Assembly (NCBI RefSeq): GCF_030418315.1
Contig: NZ_JAUHPV010000006.1
Span: 1-64,000 of the forward strand
From: Demequina zhanjiangensis
Lineage (GTDB): Bacteria; Actinomycetota; Actinomycetes; Actinomycetales; Demequinaceae
DNA: 64,000 nucleotides
Direction: 5' to 3'
Positions 7,757-17,049 of the stretch are shown in pieces. A model generated the notes under the pieces. It saw only the letters and a program-made list of their open reading frames with translations. It was not told the origin of the DNA and ran no database searches. Numbering within the stretch: the first letter of the stretch is position 1; each line of letters begins with the position of its first letter. The translations under genes were made by a program, and so were the position numbers.

Positions 7757-9193
7757 ATGGACACCACCCGGAAGATCCCCCTGTGGATCGCGATCGTCGC
7801 CGTCTCGGTGCCGGTCTTCATGGCGTCGCTCGACAACCTCGTCGTCACCAACGCCCTGCCCGTCATGCAGGCAGACCTCGGCGCGACCATCGAGGAGCTG
7901 CAGTGGTTCCTCAACGCGTACTCGCTCGCCTTCGCGAGCCTCATCCTCATGGCGGTCGCGCTCGGCGACAGGCTCGGACGCAAGAAGGTGTTCCTCGCGG
8001 GCATCGCGCTCTTCACCGCAGCGTCCGTGGCCTGCGCCGTCGCGACCACCCCTGAGGCGCTCATCATCGCCCGCGTCGTCCAAGGAGCGGGAGGCGCCGC
8101 CGTGCTCCCGCTGTCTCTCGCGCTCCTCGCCGGCGCGGTGCCCGACAGGCTCCGTCCGGTCGCGATCGGCATCTGGGGCGGCGTGGGCGGCCTGGGCGTC
8201 GCGCTCGGCCCGCTGATCGGCGGCGCCGTCGTCGAGGGCATGAGCTGGCACGCCATCTTCTGGCTCAACGTGCCGATCGGCATCGCCGCTCTCGCTCTCG
8301 GTTGGTGGTCGCTTCGCGAGTCTCACGGCGCGCGTGCCCGCCTCGACGTCGTCGGCCTGGTGCTCGCCGTGACCTCGGTGTTCGCGCTCGTGTTCGGCAT
8401 CGTCCGCGGCAACGACGCGGGGTGGACCAGCACCGAGGTGCTGCTCGGTCTCGTCGGCGGTGCCGTGCTGCTCGTCGCGTTCCTGGTGTGGGAGGCGCGG
8501 GTCCGCGAGCCGCTCATGCCGCTCGGCCTGTTCCGCGATCGCAGCTTCTCCGCGGCCAACGCCGTCGCGGTGCTGTTCAGCATCGGCATCTTCGGTGCGG
8601 TCTTCATCCTGATCCAGTTCATGCAGGTGGTGCAGGGCGAGTCGCCGCTCTCCGCCGGCGTGAAGACCATGCCGTGGACCATGGCGCCGCTCGTGGTCGC
8701 GCCCCTCACGGGGCTGATCGCGCCGCGCGTCGGCACGCGGGCGTTGATCGTCACCGGGACGACGCTCCAGGCGGTCGGCCTCGCATGGTTCGCCCTGGTC
8801 CTGGCCCCCGACGTCGCCTACGCGACGATGATCCCCGCGTTCATCGCGGCCGGCGTCGGCATGGGACTGGTGTTCGCCCCGTCGGCCACCGCGGTGCTCG
8901 CGCACATGGCTCCCCAGAACCACGCGAAGGCATCCGGCACCAACTCGACGCTCCGCGAGATCGGGGTGGCGCTCGGCGTCGCGATCCTGACCGCCGTCTT
9001 CACGGGCGCGGGCGGAGACTTCACCCCGACCGAGTACACGGACGCCGCGATCCCTGCGCTGTGGACAGGAGTCGCCTTCCTGCTTCTGGCCACGGTCGCA
9101 GGGCTCGCGCTTCCGGCGGGCAGGGGAGTGGGTGGCGCCGACGCTGTGGTCGAGGAGCCGGAGCCGGCGTACGTCCCCGCGCGCGTCTCCTGA
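7757..9193 (+). CDS. DHA2-family (EmrB/QacA-like) MFS drug exporter
   Basis: A 478-residue proton-driven exporter with about 14 membrane segments. Motif D1 appears as LDNLVVTNALPVMQ in the first helix, the loop 2-3 motif as GDRLGRKKVF, and the antiporter motif C region as GGVGGLGVALGPLIGG. The ATG at 7757 follows GGAAGG and starts at the expected N-terminus; upstream codons in frame run through the divergent TetR gene. Substrates are likely hydrophobic drugs or dyes that also bind the TetR protein. Confidence 0.92.
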   Translation: MDTTRKIPLWIAIVAVSVPVFMASLDNLVVTNALPVMQADLGATIEELQWFLNAYSLAFASLILMAVALGDRLGRKKVFLAGIALFTAASVACAVATTPEALIIARVVQGAGGAAVLPLSLALLAGAVPDRLRPVAIGIWGGVGGLGVALGPLIGGAVVEGMSWHAIFWLNVPIGIAALALGWWSLRESHGARARLDVVGLVLAVTSVFALVFGIVRGNDAGWTSTEVLLGLVGGAVLLVAFLVWEARVREPLMPLGLFRDRSFSAANAVAVLFSIGIFGAVFILIQFMQVVQGESPLSAGVKTMPWTMAPLVVAPLTGLIAPRVGTRALIVTGTTLQAVGLAWFALVLAPDVAYATMIPAFIAAGVGMGLVFAPSATAVLAHMAPQNHAKASGTNSTLREIGVALGVAILTAVFTGAGGDFTPTEYTDAAIPALWTGVAFLLLATVAGLALPAGRGVGGADAVVEEPEPAYVPARVS

Positions 9194-9341
9194 ACCGTCG
9201 CAGGCGATGGCTCCCGAGGCCGGCACCCTGCTCGTCATGCCCGCGCCCAGAGCGTCGGCCCGGTTCGCCCTCCCCACTGTCACCCCCGCGTCGTACTCTG
9301 AGATGGCTGCGCTGCCCGGAGGTGCGGCACGGGGGTGACAT

Positions 9342-10316
9342 ATGTCCGAGCTTGCGATCGAGACCGCGGGTCTCACGAAGATCTACGGTCAGCAGCGCGC
9401 TGTCGACGATGTCGACCTGGCGATCCCGCGCGGGGGTGTGCACGGTTTCCTCGGCCCCAACGGGGCGGGGAAGACCACCACGATCCGCATGCTCGCCACG
9501 CTGATCCGGCCCGACGCGGGTACCGCTCGCGTGCTCGGGCACGACGTCGTGCAGCACGGGGACGCCGTCCGCGACCGCGTGGCGCTCACGGGTCAGTTCG
9601 CGTCGGTGGATGAGGACCTCTCGGGACGCGAGAACCTGCGCCTGCTCGCCAAGCTGTACGGCTTCCGAGGTGCGGCGGCCACCGCCAGGGCTGACGAGCT
9701 GCTCGGTGCCTTCGGGCTCGAGGGCGCGGCGGACAGGCAGGTGAAGAAGTTCTCGGGCGGCATGCGGCGCCGCATCGACATCGCCGCCTCGCTCGTCGTC
9801 ACGCCGGAGCTGCTGTTCCTCGACGAGCCGACCACAGGGCTCGACCCGCGCAGCCGCATCGAGGTGTGGGACATCGTGCGAGCGCTCGTCGCGCACGGCA
9901 CCACCGTCATGCTCACGACGCAGTACCTGGACGAGGCGGATCAGCTCGCCGACCGGATCTCCGTGATCGACGCGGGCAGGATCATCGCGGAGGGCGCGCC
10001 CAGCGAGCTCAAGGCCTCGGTCGGCTCGGGCTCGCTTCACGTGCGGGTCATGCATCGCGCCGACCTGGCGGCCGTGCAGGGCATCTTGGCGCGCGAGCTC
10101 GGAGTCGAGGTGGAGACGACGTCCGACCCGCACGGTCTCGCGGTGCCGCTCGAGGATCGCTCGCGGGTCACGAGCGCGCTCGCCGCGATCGAGGCGGCCG
10201 AGCTCGAGCTCGCGCAGTTCTCGCTCGGACAGCCGACGCTCGACGAGGTGTTCCTGCACCTCACCGGGCATGCCGCCGACAGTCCCGACGGCTCGGACGA
10301 GGAGGTGGCGGCATGA
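9342..10316 (+). CDS. DrrA-like ABC transporter ATPase
   Basis: A 324-residue ATPase subunit of a drug or antibiotic exporter. Walker A is GPNGAGKT at 38-45, the signature [12 protein letters not shown] follows, and Walker B is [12 protein letters not shown]. The roughly 90-residue C-terminal extension matches the DrrA/DUF4162 tail. The gene overlaps the permease by four bases (ATGA), which implies coupled translation. The ATG at 9342 is followed by a canonical N-terminus ([11 protein letters not shown]). Confidence 0.93.
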   Translation: MSELAIETAGLTKIYGQQRAVDDVDLAIPRGGVHGFLGPNGAGKTTTIRMLATLIRPDAGTARVLGHDVVQHGDAVRDRVALTGQFASVDEDLSGRENLRLLAKLYGFRGAAATARADELLGAFGLEGAADRQVKKFSGGMRRRIDIAASLVVTPELLFLDEPTTGLDPRSRIEVWDIVRALVAHGTTVMLTTQYLDEADQLADRISVIDAGRIIAEGAPSELKASVGSGSLHVRVMHRADLAAVQGILARELGVEVETTSDPHGLAVPLEDRSRVTSALAAIEAAELELAQFSLGQPTLDEVFLHLTGHAADSPDGSDEEVAA

Positions 10317-11191
10317 GCACCGACACCCGCACCCAGCCCGACGCCCCTGAGCCCGCAGGCGCTGCGTCGGCGCAGACGGCGCCCGCGGTCTCCGCGATCG
10401 CTGAGGCGCTCACCAGCGGCACCAGGCCCGCGCGCCCCACGCCGCTGTCCACCTCGCTGACGTTCGGGTGGCGCTCGCTGCTCAAGATCAAGCACCTGCC
10501 TGAGCAGCTCTTCGACGTGACCGTCTTCCCGGTGATGATGACCCTGCTGTTCACGTACCTGTTCGGCGGCGCGCTTGAGGGCTCGGTGCAGGCGTACATC
10601 GCCTTCCTCGCGCCCGGCGTGCTCGTGCAGTCGGTCCTGTTCATCACCATGTACACCGGCACCACGCTGCGCACCGACATCGACCGAGGCGTCTTCGACC
10701 GGTTCCGTTCGCTGCCCATCTGGCGGCCGTCCGCACTCGTCGGCATGCTCCTGGGCGACGCCGTGCGCTTCGCCGTCGCCTCAGGCATTACAGCAGCGGT
10801 CTGCCTGGCGATCGGGTGGCGCCCCGGGGGCGGGGTGATCGGGGTGCTCGCGGGCATCGGCCTCGTGCTCGTCTTCGCCTTCGGACTCGGTTGGATCTGG
10901 ACCTTCCTGTCCATGATCCTGCGCACGCCCGGAGCGATCATGGGCGTCGCGTCGTTCGTCCTCATGCCGCTGCTGTTCGGCTCGAACATCTTCGTCGACC
11001 CGTCCACGATGCCCGGCTGGCTCCAGGCCTGGGTCGAGGTCAACCCCGTGTCCCACCTGGTCACGGCCGTGCGCGAGCTCATGGACGGACTCCCGACCGG
11101 GCCTGAGGTCGCCTGGTCGCTCATGTGGTCTGCAGGGCTCGTCGCCGTCTTCGGCTCGCTCACCATGTGGCGGTACCGCGACCCCAGCTGA
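10313..11191 (+). CDS. DrrB-like ABC-2 permease
   Basis: A 292-residue ABC-2 type membrane subunit. A disordered Ala/Pro-rich N-terminus of about 45 residues precedes [18 protein letters not shown], then six membrane segments between about residues 65 and 285. The motif [17 protein letters not shown] before the last loop is typical of the family. The start overlaps the ATPase stop. The stop TGA shares its last base with the ATG of the hydrolase gene that follows. Confidence 0.92.
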   Translation: MSTDTRTQPDAPEPAGAASAQTAPAVSAIAEALTSGTRPARPTPLSTSLTFGWRSLLKIKHLPEQLFDVTVFPVMMTLLFTYLFGGALEGSVQAYIAFLAPGVLVQSVLFITMYTGTTLRTDIDRGVFDRFRSLPIWRPSALVGMLLGDAVRFAVASGITAAVCLAIGWRPGGGVIGVLAGIGLVLVFAFGLGWIWTFLSMILRTPGAIMGVASFVLMPLLFGSNIFVDPSTMPGWLQAWVEVNPVSHLVTAVRELMDGLPTGPEVAWSLMWSAGLVAVFGSLTMWRYRDPS

Positions 11192-12159
11192 TGTCCTCCG
11201 TGCGCCTGTTCCGAGCCCCGCCGTCCCGCCGAGACGACGAGGGTTACCGCGCGGCGGAGCGGGCCGTCTGGACGCTGCGCGGCCTCGAGCCCCAGGAGCG
11301 GTGGGTTGAGGTGCCGGAGCTCGGGATCCGTGTGCGCGCGATGGTGCACGGTCAGGGGCGCCCCGTGGTCTTCGTGCACGGCAACCCGACCGCGGGGGGA
11401 GTGTTCGTCCCGCTCGTGGCCGCGCTCGACGGCGTGCAAGCGATCGTCGTGGACCGGCCCGGATGCGGGCTCAGCGACCCGCTCGACTACTCGCAGATGA
11501 GTGCACGCGAGCTCCGGGATGCGATCGAGGCCTACCTCGTAGCCGTGATCGATCAACTCGCGGGCGGTCGCGCGGACCTGGTGGGCAACTCTGCAGGTGG
11601 CATGGCCGTACTCGCCTTCGCCGCGAGGCGGCCCGAGCGGGTGAGGTCGATCGTGATCGAGGGGGTGCCCTCGGTCGAGGGGATGCGCCTCTCGTGGCCC
11701 ATGCGTGCCGTCACCCTGCCGCCGGTGACCGCGGCGGTGCAACGTCACCGTGTCACCGAGCGGGACCTGCGGGCGTCGTTCCGCACCATGGGCCATGGCG
11801 GGATCATCGACACTCCGCGCCTGCCCAAGATCGACCTCGAGTGGCGGGTAGCCGTCGCGCGCCTGACCGACACGTTCCCGAACGACCTCGCGCTCCTCGA
11901 ACGTGCGGCGACCGTGCGCGGACCCCGACGACATTGGGCTGCGGAGCTGCTTGAGCTCGCTGCGGTCAAGGCCCCTGCGCTGTGGCTCGTCGGGGACCAG
12001 GACCCGTTCCTTCCGCGCGCGGGAGTGGAGCCGTGGGTCGCTCGGATGCGGGACGCGACGCTGCACATGCTGATCGGCTGCGGGCATCAGCCGTGGCTCG
12101 ACGATCCCGACTGGCATGCGGAGGCCATCGGCGCGTGGTGGCGGTCGCTCGACGCCTGA
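11191..12159 (+). CDS. Alpha/beta hydrolase linked to the ABC exporter
   Basis: A 322-residue alpha/beta hydrolase. The oxyanion strand is VVFVHGNPTAGG, the nucleophile elbow GNSAGG places the serine at residue 134, and the histidine appears in GCGHQPWLDDP near the C-terminus. The start codon shares one base with the stop of the permease gene, so it belongs to the exporter operon. It may hydrolyse the exported compound or a related ester. Substrate cannot be told from sequence. Confidence 0.88.
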   Translation: MSSVRLFRAPPSRRDDEGYRAAERAVWTLRGLEPQERWVEVPELGIRVRAMVHGQGRPVVFVHGNPTAGGVFVPLVAALDGVQAIVVDRPGCGLSDPLDYSQMSARELRDAIEAYLVAVIDQLAGGRADLVGNSAGGMAVLAFAARRPERVRSIVIEGVPSVEGMRLSWPMRAVTLPPVTAAVQRHRVTERDLRASFRTMGHGGIIDTPRLPKIDLEWRVAVARLTDTFPNDLALLERAATVRGPRRHWAAELLELAAVKAPALWLVGDQDPFLPRAGVEPWVARMRDATLHMLIGCGHQPWLDDPDWHAEAIGAWWRSLDA

Positions 12160-12200
12160 CCGCGCGAGGCTGTCGCGTCCTCCCGTCGTAGGCTCTCCCC

Positions 12201-12695
12201 GTGCCCCTGGAGAACCTGCTGCTGCGCGTCGACCGCTTCGCCGGCGGACGAGACGCCCACATCGTCGTCCCCGAGGAGGCGCGCACGCATCCGCGCACGC
12301 GCCGTGCGTTCAGGTGGGTCATGTGGTTGCTCCTCGCGGAGCTGGTGCTCGGGGTCGCCGCGGTGATCGTGGCGCTCGTGCTGTACTCCGGTGGTCACGA
12401 CGTGCCGTTCGCCGTGTGGATGCGCACCCTCGTCGTGCTCGCCATGACCGTGACGCTGTTCTACTTCGCGTGGCGCGCCTCGCTCGGCTGGCGGTGGGCC
12501 TACCAGCGGCTTCGCCTCTTCGCGCAGATCTTTCCCGTGATCACGCTCGTGCTGGCCGCGATCCCGAACCTCTATCCGACGTGGATGGTCACCGAGCAGA
12601 TCCTGTTCAGCCTCATCATGATCGGCGTCGCAGACTTCCTCACCAGCGACCACATGCGGCAGGCCTACCGGAAGCCGGAGCCCGACGGCGACTGA
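12201..12695 (+). CDS. Four-helix membrane protein of unknown function
   Basis: A 164-residue protein with four predicted membrane segments at about 34-57, 69-90, 103-123 and 130-145. I recognise no family. The GTG start lies exactly six bases after TAGGCT (12189-12194), the classic leaderless arrangement, which both identifies the promoter and fixes the start. It sits between two hydrolase genes but has its own promoter, so it is not necessarily linked to them. Confidence 0.65.
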   Translation: MPLENLLLRVDRFAGGRDAHIVVPEEARTHPRTRRAFRWVMWLLLAELVLGVAAVIVALVLYSGGHDVPFAVWMRTLVVLAMTVTLFYFAWRASLGWRWAYQRLRLFAQIFPVITLVLAAIPNLYPTWMVTEQILFSLIMIGVADFLTSDHMRQAYRKPEPDGD

Positions 12696-12780
12696 ACGTC
12701 GGGGCGTGGCTTCCCCGGCGGCAGACCCGAGGGGCGCGCGTTCGCCTGCATGCGTCGGTGCCATGTCCTACGGTGCTGTG

Positions 12781-13641
12781 ATGGCGATGGAACGAAGGAT
12801 CCTCGACGTCGACGGCCATTCCGTCGGCTGGTACGACACCGGCGAGACTGACGGTCCGGTGGTGCTGTGGCATCACGGGACGCCGAACATCGGAGAGCCG
12901 CCCGAGCCGCTGTTCGCGCTCGCGGACGAGCTGGGGGTGCGATTCCTCGGCCTTGACCGTCCCGGCTACGGCGGCTCGGACGACGTCGGCACGCGGTCTG
13001 TGTCGGACGTGGCCGCGCTGGCGGCCGCAGTGGCCGACGCCGCCGGCGTGGAACGCTTCGCGGTGATGGGGCAGTCGGGCGGTGGCCCCCACGCGCTCGC
13101 GTGCGCTTCGCTGCTGCCGGCGCGGGTCTTCGCGGCGGTGAGCATCGCGGGGCTTGCGCCGCTCGTCACCCCCGAGGGCGACCCGTCTGGCCTTGGCGAC
13201 GACTGGTGGGAAGGGATGTACGGCGTCGGCGTCGAAGAGCTCGCGGCGGCGCTCAAGGGTGGCGAGGCGCTCGAGGAGCTGCTTGCCGCGGACGAGTGGG
13301 ATCCCGAGATGTTCACGCCCAGGGACCATGAAGTGCTTCAAGGCGACTGGAAGTGGTTCCAGCGCATCGCTGCGGCAGGCACCGAGAAGGGGATCGGGGG
13401 CCTGGTGGCGGATGATCTCGCCTACGTCGCGCCGTGGGGCTTCTCGGTCACTGACATCCGCGTGCCCGCGCTGGTGGTGCAGGGCGGTGAGGACCGCGTC
13501 GTCCCGGCACAGCACGGCGGATGGCTTGCCAAGACGATTCCCGCGGCGGAGCTCTGGGAGCGCCCCGAGGACGGTCACCTCTCGGTGATGGAGTCCTCGT
13601 TCGATGCGTTGCGCTGGATCGCCGACATCGCGGAGGGCTGA
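12781..13641 (+). CDS. Alpha/beta hydrolase
   Basis: A 286-residue alpha/beta hydrolase with oxyanion motif HHGTPN near 31-36, the nucleophile in MGQSGGGP (S99), an acid strand VVQGGEDRVVP and the catalytic histidine in DGHLSV. The start is set at 12781 because TACGGT at 12769-12774 lies six bases before it, the leaderless spacing; an in-frame ATG at 12763 falls upstream of that hexamer. Its last 67 bases overlap the 3' end of the convergent MFS gene. Confidence 0.87.
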   Translation: MAMERRILDVDGHSVGWYDTGETDGPVVLWHHGTPNIGEPPEPLFALADELGVRFLGLDRPGYGGSDDVGTRSVSDVAALAAAVADAAGVERFAVMGQSGGGPHALACASLLPARVFAAVSIAGLAPLVTPEGDPSGLGDDWWEGMYGVGVEELAAALKGGEALEELLAADEWDPEMFTPRDHEVLQGDWKWFQRIAAAGTEKGIGGLVADDLAYVAPWGFSVTDIRVPALVVQGGEDRVVPAQHGGWLAKTIPAAELWERPEDGHLSVMESSFDALRWIADIAEG

Positions 13642-14861
13642 GGCGCCGCACCGACCAGGCCTGCGCGTCGCACGTAGACGGCGGCGAGCGACGCAGCACC
13701 CAAAGCGAGTGCGGTGAGCACCGCCGCCGCGAGCGTCAGACTTCGCGCCCCCAGCCAGCCTGCCACCGGGTAGGTGACCAGGTAGCAGGCGTGCGAGAGC
13801 GCGAACTGCGCGGTGTAGACCAGGTTGCGATTGCCTGGCGTGGAGGCCTCGGCGAGCAGCCGTGCCGATGGCGTCGCCACGAGGGACGTGCCGACGCCCA
13901 GCGCCGTCCAGGTGCCGAGGAGCCAGAACCAGCCTTGGCCCGTCTCGACCGCCAGCGCGGTGACCGCGACGGAGGCGACGAGCGCGACGGACACGACAGC
14001 GGTGCCGAACCTCATCGTCGCCACGACGCCCAGCCTCTCGATCAGGCGCGGCACGAGGAACGCGACGACGAGCGAGCCCAGCCCGAACGCCGCTAGCGCC
14101 ACGGCGACCGCAGCGTCGTCCCTCGCGAAGACGCCGCGCGCGTACACGACCGAGTTCACGAGCACGAGTGCAATTGCCGCCGCCACGACCACGTTGGTGA
14201 GCATGAGGAACCGCAGGCTCGGGGTGCGAGCGAAGACCTGGAGGCCGAGGGGTGCGCGCTGCCAATAGGTGAGGCGCTGCGGATCGCTCGGGTGAGCGGG
14301 CAGCCGCGAGACGAGTACCAGCACCGCAGAGCCGGCGAAGCCCGCGGCGGTGCCCAGGAAGAGGTTGCTGTAGCTCACGACCGTGAGGAGAGCGGCCGCG
14401 AGCATCGGGCTGAGCAGCGACTCCAGGTCGTACGCCAGGCGCGAGAGCGACAGGGCGCGCGTGTAGTCGCGCTCGGCCGGAAGGACCGCGGGGATCAGCG
14501 ACTGGAAGGCCGGGGTGAACGTGGCCGAGGCTGACTGCAGCACGAACACGAGGAGGTAGATCTGCCAGGCCTCGGTCACGAACGGAAGGCTCAGAGCGAT
14601 CGCGAGGCGGACCATGTCAGCGGTGACGAGCACGGTCTTCTTCGGCAGGCGGTCCACGAGCGCCGCGATGAGAGGCGCGACAACGACGTAGGCGACCATC
14701 TTGATGGTGAGCGCCGTGCCTAGGACGGCTCCTGCGTCGTCCCCAGCGATGTCGAAGGCCAGCAGGCCGAGAGCGACCGTCAGGAGGCCCGTGCCGACGA
14801 GCGCGACGACCTGGGCGGAGAAGAGCCGCGCGTAGGTGGCGTTGCGGAGGACCTGGATCAC
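13575..14861 (-). CDS. MFS transporter (MFS_3-like exporter)
   Basis: A 428-residue transporter with about 12 membrane segments. It begins with the short NATYARLFSAQVVALVGTGL leader helix typical of the enterobactin-exporter-like MFS_3 group and carries AALVDRLPKKTVLV in the 2-3 loop. The GTG start overlaps the stop of the ArsR gene by four bases, so the two form an operon and export is probably controlled by the ArsR ligand. The C-terminal 22 codons overlap the convergent hydrolase gene. Confidence 0.87.
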   Translation of the reverse strand: MIQVLRNATYARLFSAQVVALVGTGLLTVALGLLAFDIAGDDAGAVLGTALTIKMVAYVVVAPLIAALVDRLPKKTVLVTADMVRLAIALSLPFVTEAWQIYLLVFVLQSASATFTPAFQSLIPAVLPAERDYTRALSLSRLAYDLESLLSPMLAAALLTVVSYSNLFLGTAAGFAGSAVLVLVSRLPAHPSDPQRLTYWQRAPLGLQVFARTPSLRFLMLTNVVVAAAIALVLVNSVVYARGVFARDDAAVAVALAAFGLGSLVVAFLVPRLIERLGVVATMRFGTAVVSVALVASVAVTALAVETGQGWFWLLGTWTALGVGTSLVATPSARLLAEASTPGNRNLVYTAQFALSHACYLVTYPVAGWLGARSLTLAAAVLTALALGAASLAAVYVRRAGLVGAAPQPSAMSAIQRNASNEDSITER

Positions 14862-15235
14862 CCGCGTGGCTCCTCGGCCCGGGCGGGTGACGCGGCCGCA
14901 TGGTGGGCGGGGGAGTCGCTCACTGCGTGCTCGGCCTGGTGAAGTGCGTCGGCGACGAGGCGGCGCGCGTGCTCATCGGCGAGCCTGTAGAAGACGCGGG
15001 TCCCCTCGTGGCGCGTGAGCACGATCCGGGCGAGCCTGAGCTTCGCGAGGTGCTGCGAGACCGCGGCGGGGGACTTGCCGACCGACTCGGCGAGGTCGTT
15101 GACGGACAGCTCGCCGTGGTCCAGGGCGAGGATGATGCGGACCCGCGTGGCGTCGGCGAGCATCGCGAAGACCTCGACGGCGAGCTCGACGCGAGGGTCG
15201 TCGCTCATGGCCGCCGATTGCATATCTGCATTCAT
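14858..15235 (-). CDS. ArsR-family metalloregulator or related repressor
   Basis: A 125-residue winged-helix regulator. The core runs EVFAMLADATRVRIILALDHG, then the recognition helix KSPAAVSQHLAKLRLARIV and the wing RHEGTRVFYRL. The C-terminal tail has three histidines (HAVSDSPAHHAA) that could help bind metal, but the alpha-3 cysteine pair of ArsR/SmtB (ELCVCDL) is replaced by ELSVNDL, so this is not an arsenic type. The ATG at 15235 lies inside the operator palindrome; a longer start at 15301 is unlikely. It heads an operon with the MFS exporter. Confidence 0.88.
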   Translation of the reverse strand: MNADMQSAAMSDDPRVELAVEVFAMLADATRVRIILALDHGELSVNDLAESVGKSPAAVSQHLAKLRLARIVLTRHEGTRVFYRLADEHARRLVADALHQAEHAVSDSPAHHAAASPARAEEPRG

Positions 15236-15243
15236 ACGCAGAT
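15224..15243. promoter_or_regulatory. ArsR operator over its own start codon
   Basis: Arms ATCTGC (15224-15229) and GCAGAT (15238-15243) flank eight bases that contain the start codon of the ArsR gene. A 6-8-6 spacing is normal for ArsR-family operators, so this is a probable autorepression site. Confidence 0.65.
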
Positions 15244-15358
15244 TCTCGCATAGCTTGCCGCTGAGCCTCCCGGACGGGGCAGGACCTCGATGGCCGTTCA
15301 CGAGAACTTGGTGTGCTAGCGGTCAACGGGTGTCGCCAAACAGGTCCATCATGGAGGA

Positions 15359-15760
15359 GTGAGCAGTTCTGCAGCATCCGAAGAACGAACATACTTCTCC
15401 ACGATCGAGGACGCGATTGCCGACTGGCAGCCGCCGCTCGACAACATCACGGCGATCCGTGACGCAGTACGCGGGCTCGGCTATGAGCACGTGTTCATCC
15501 CCGCCTCACGCGAGTTCATCGGGCTTGAGGCGCCCGCGGGTGGAGGGATCGTCGGGTACGTGATGCCCGACTTCGTTTCCCTTCAGCCGCTACAAGGAGA
15601 GAAGCGCATGGTGCCACTGCCCGTCGCGGGAAGCCCCGCCCCCAAGCCCGTCAAGAAGGCCAAGGCCAAGAAGACCTCCACAGCCGAGGAGCCGCCCAAG
15701 CTCTGCATGACCTGCTTCACTGTGCTCCCCGCCACGGGGATCTGCGCGTACTGCGAGTAG
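15359..15760 (+). CDS. Small protein with C-terminal zinc ribbon
   Basis: A 133-residue protein. The first 80 residues form a compact alpha/beta region with no family I recognise. A lysine/alanine-rich linker (KPVKKAKAKKTS) follows, then a C-terminal CMTC-x11-CAYC four-cysteine ribbon that should bind one zinc. The GTG start lies six bases after CATCAT, a weak leaderless -10. The basic linker plus ribbon suggests nucleic-acid or protein contact. It stands alone between the ArsR gene and a metallopeptidase. Confidence 0.7.
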   Translation: MSSSAASEERTYFSTIEDAIADWQPPLDNITAIRDAVRGLGYEHVFIPASREFIGLEAPAGGGIVGYVMPDFVSLQPLQGEKRMVPLPVAGSPAPKPVKKAKAKKTSTAEEPPKLCMTCFTVLPATGICAYCE

Positions 15761-15871
15761 GGGCGCACGGGCGTCCCGCCGTCTGCCCCACATTCCTCTG
15801 AGCGTCGCGAATACCCGTCGCTACCGCCCCAGATGCCGATCAGCGACGACTCCGTCGCGTAGCGTCGTCCC

Positions 15872-16591
15872 GTGCGAGAGATCTGGGACCGCGTGTGGGC
15901 CGACGTCACCACGACCGTTGAGGCGTCGGCGACCTCGGCGCTGATCCCTCTCGCCGTTGTCGTCGTGGTGCTCGCGATGCCCGTGCTGTGGCACGTGGCC
16001 CGGCACATCGTGACGATCGCGCATGAGGCAGGGCACTCCGTGATCGCGGCCTTGACCGGGCGGCGCGTCAGCGGGATTCGACTGCACTCCGACACATCGG
16101 GCCTCACCACCTCAGTGGGGGAGGACAAGCGATTCCCGCTCGCCCTCGTGGCGTTCGCTGGCTATCCCGCGCCCGGGGTGCTTGGCCTCGGCGCAGCCGC
16201 GCTGATCGCCGCCGGCTACCCGCTCGCGCTGCTCTGGATCGTTGTGGCGATCCTGGTCGTCGTGCTCGTGCTGATCCGCAACTTCTACGGGTTCCTCGTG
16301 ATGGTGCTCGCCCTCGCAGGCTCTGTGGCCGTCGCCTGGTTCGCGCCCACCGAATGGCGGGTGGGCGTCGCCTATGGCGTCGCGTGGCTGCTCATGCTCG
16401 GCGCGGTGCGTGCGGTCGTGGAGCTGTCCGTGTCGCGTCGCGGCGGGGGCGCGGCCGGGTCCGACGCGGACTCGCTCGCACGGCTCACGCGCGTGCCCGG
16501 AGGAGTGTGGGTGGCGCTGTTCTGGCTCGTGACCGTGGGGTGCGCTGCGGCCGGGGCTTGGCTGCTGCTGGGCGGGTTGCTCGGGGGTTAG
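15872..16591 (+). CDS. M50-like integral membrane metallopeptidase
   Basis: A 239-residue membrane protein carrying the zinc-binding HEAGH at residues 51-55, just after a hydrophobic helix, and several further membrane segments up to the C-terminus. This is the layout of M50-type site-2-protease relatives (the M50B-like group). The GTG start lies six bases after TAGCGT (15860-15865), a leaderless promoter. Four bases overlap the convergent vsr gene. A role in shedding a regulator from the membrane is possible, but no partner is visible. Confidence 0.82.
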   Translation: MREIWDRVWADVTTTVEASATSALIPLAVVVVVLAMPVLWHVARHIVTIAHEAGHSVIAALTGRRVSGIRLHSDTSGLTTSVGEDKRFPLALVAFAGYPAPGVLGLGAAALIAAGYPLALLWIVVAILVVVLVLIRNFYGFLVMVLALAGSVAVAWFAPTEWRVGVAYGVAWLLMLGAVRAVVELSVSRRGGGAAGSDADSLARLTRVPGGVWVALFWLVTVGCAAAGAWLLLGGLLGG

Positions 16592-17049
16592 TGGGCGCCA
16601 TCGGCGGGTCGGTCGGGTTCGCGCTCAGCTCGACGCTCACGGACCGCTTCAACGACGGCTCGCGCGACATCTTCGGGGTCCTCGTGCTCCCAGAAGCGCA
16701 GCACCAGCCAGCCTGAGTCCGTGAGGAGCTGGTTGGTCTCTGCGTCGCGCTCGCGATTGCGCTCGAGCTTGGGTAGCCAGTAATCGCTGTTGGCCTTGGG
16801 GCTGGTCGCGTGCTCGGGGCAGGAATGCCAGAAGCAGCCGTCGATGAAGACCGCGACCTTGGTGGGACGGAACAGCAGGTCGGCGGTGCGCCGCAGCCCT
16901 TTGATCGGGGGAGCCGCGACACGGTATCTCAGACCTGCGGCATGAACGAGCCGACGGACTGCGAGCTCGGGCTTCGTGTCGCGCTTGACGTTGCCGCGCA
17001 TGGCTCGAGCGACCCCACTGTTGGTCGCCCAACTCGCCTCAATGCCCAC
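16588..17049 (-). CDS. vsr: Very short patch repair endonuclease
   Basis: A 153-residue Vsr-type endonuclease, which nicks next to T:G mismatches created by deamination of 5-methylcytosine. Visible landmarks are RDTKPE (residues 23-28), the catalytic aspartate D57 in TADLLF, FIDGCFWH with the zinc/active-site H75, CPEH, and the closing region GWLVLRFWEHE. Such enzymes accompany cytosine-C5 methyltransferases, and one lies 6.3 kb away at 23333-24730. The GTG start is supported by TAGAAT shortly upstream on the same strand. It is divergent from the DUF262-Z1-nuclease operon and probably shares that intergenic promoter region. Confidence 0.92.
   Translation of the reverse strand: MGIEASWATNSGVARAMRGNVKRDTKPELAVRRLVHAAGLRYRVAAPPIKGLRRTADLLFRPTKVAVFIDGCFWHSCPEHATSPKANSDYWLPKLERNRERDAETNQLLTDSGWLVLRFWEHEDPEDVARAVVEAVRERRAEREPDRPADGAH

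Noticed and set aside
7712..9376. Long minus-strand open frame opposite the DHA2 exporter
   Set aside because: Charged, repetitive composition typical of a shadow frame; no start signal or family.
10261..12117. 618-codon minus-strand frame opposite the ABC permease and hydrolase
   Set aside because: It crosses two well-supported genes and has no recognisable domain.
12640..14265. Minus-strand frame opposite a hydrolase and in another frame of the MFS gene
   Set aside because: Low-complexity arginine/alanine content and no motif; the real MFS gene uses a different frame.
14858..15235. Arsenic resistance operon
   Set aside because: The ArsR protein lacks the ELCVCD cysteines and no arsenite pump or arsenate reductase is nearby.
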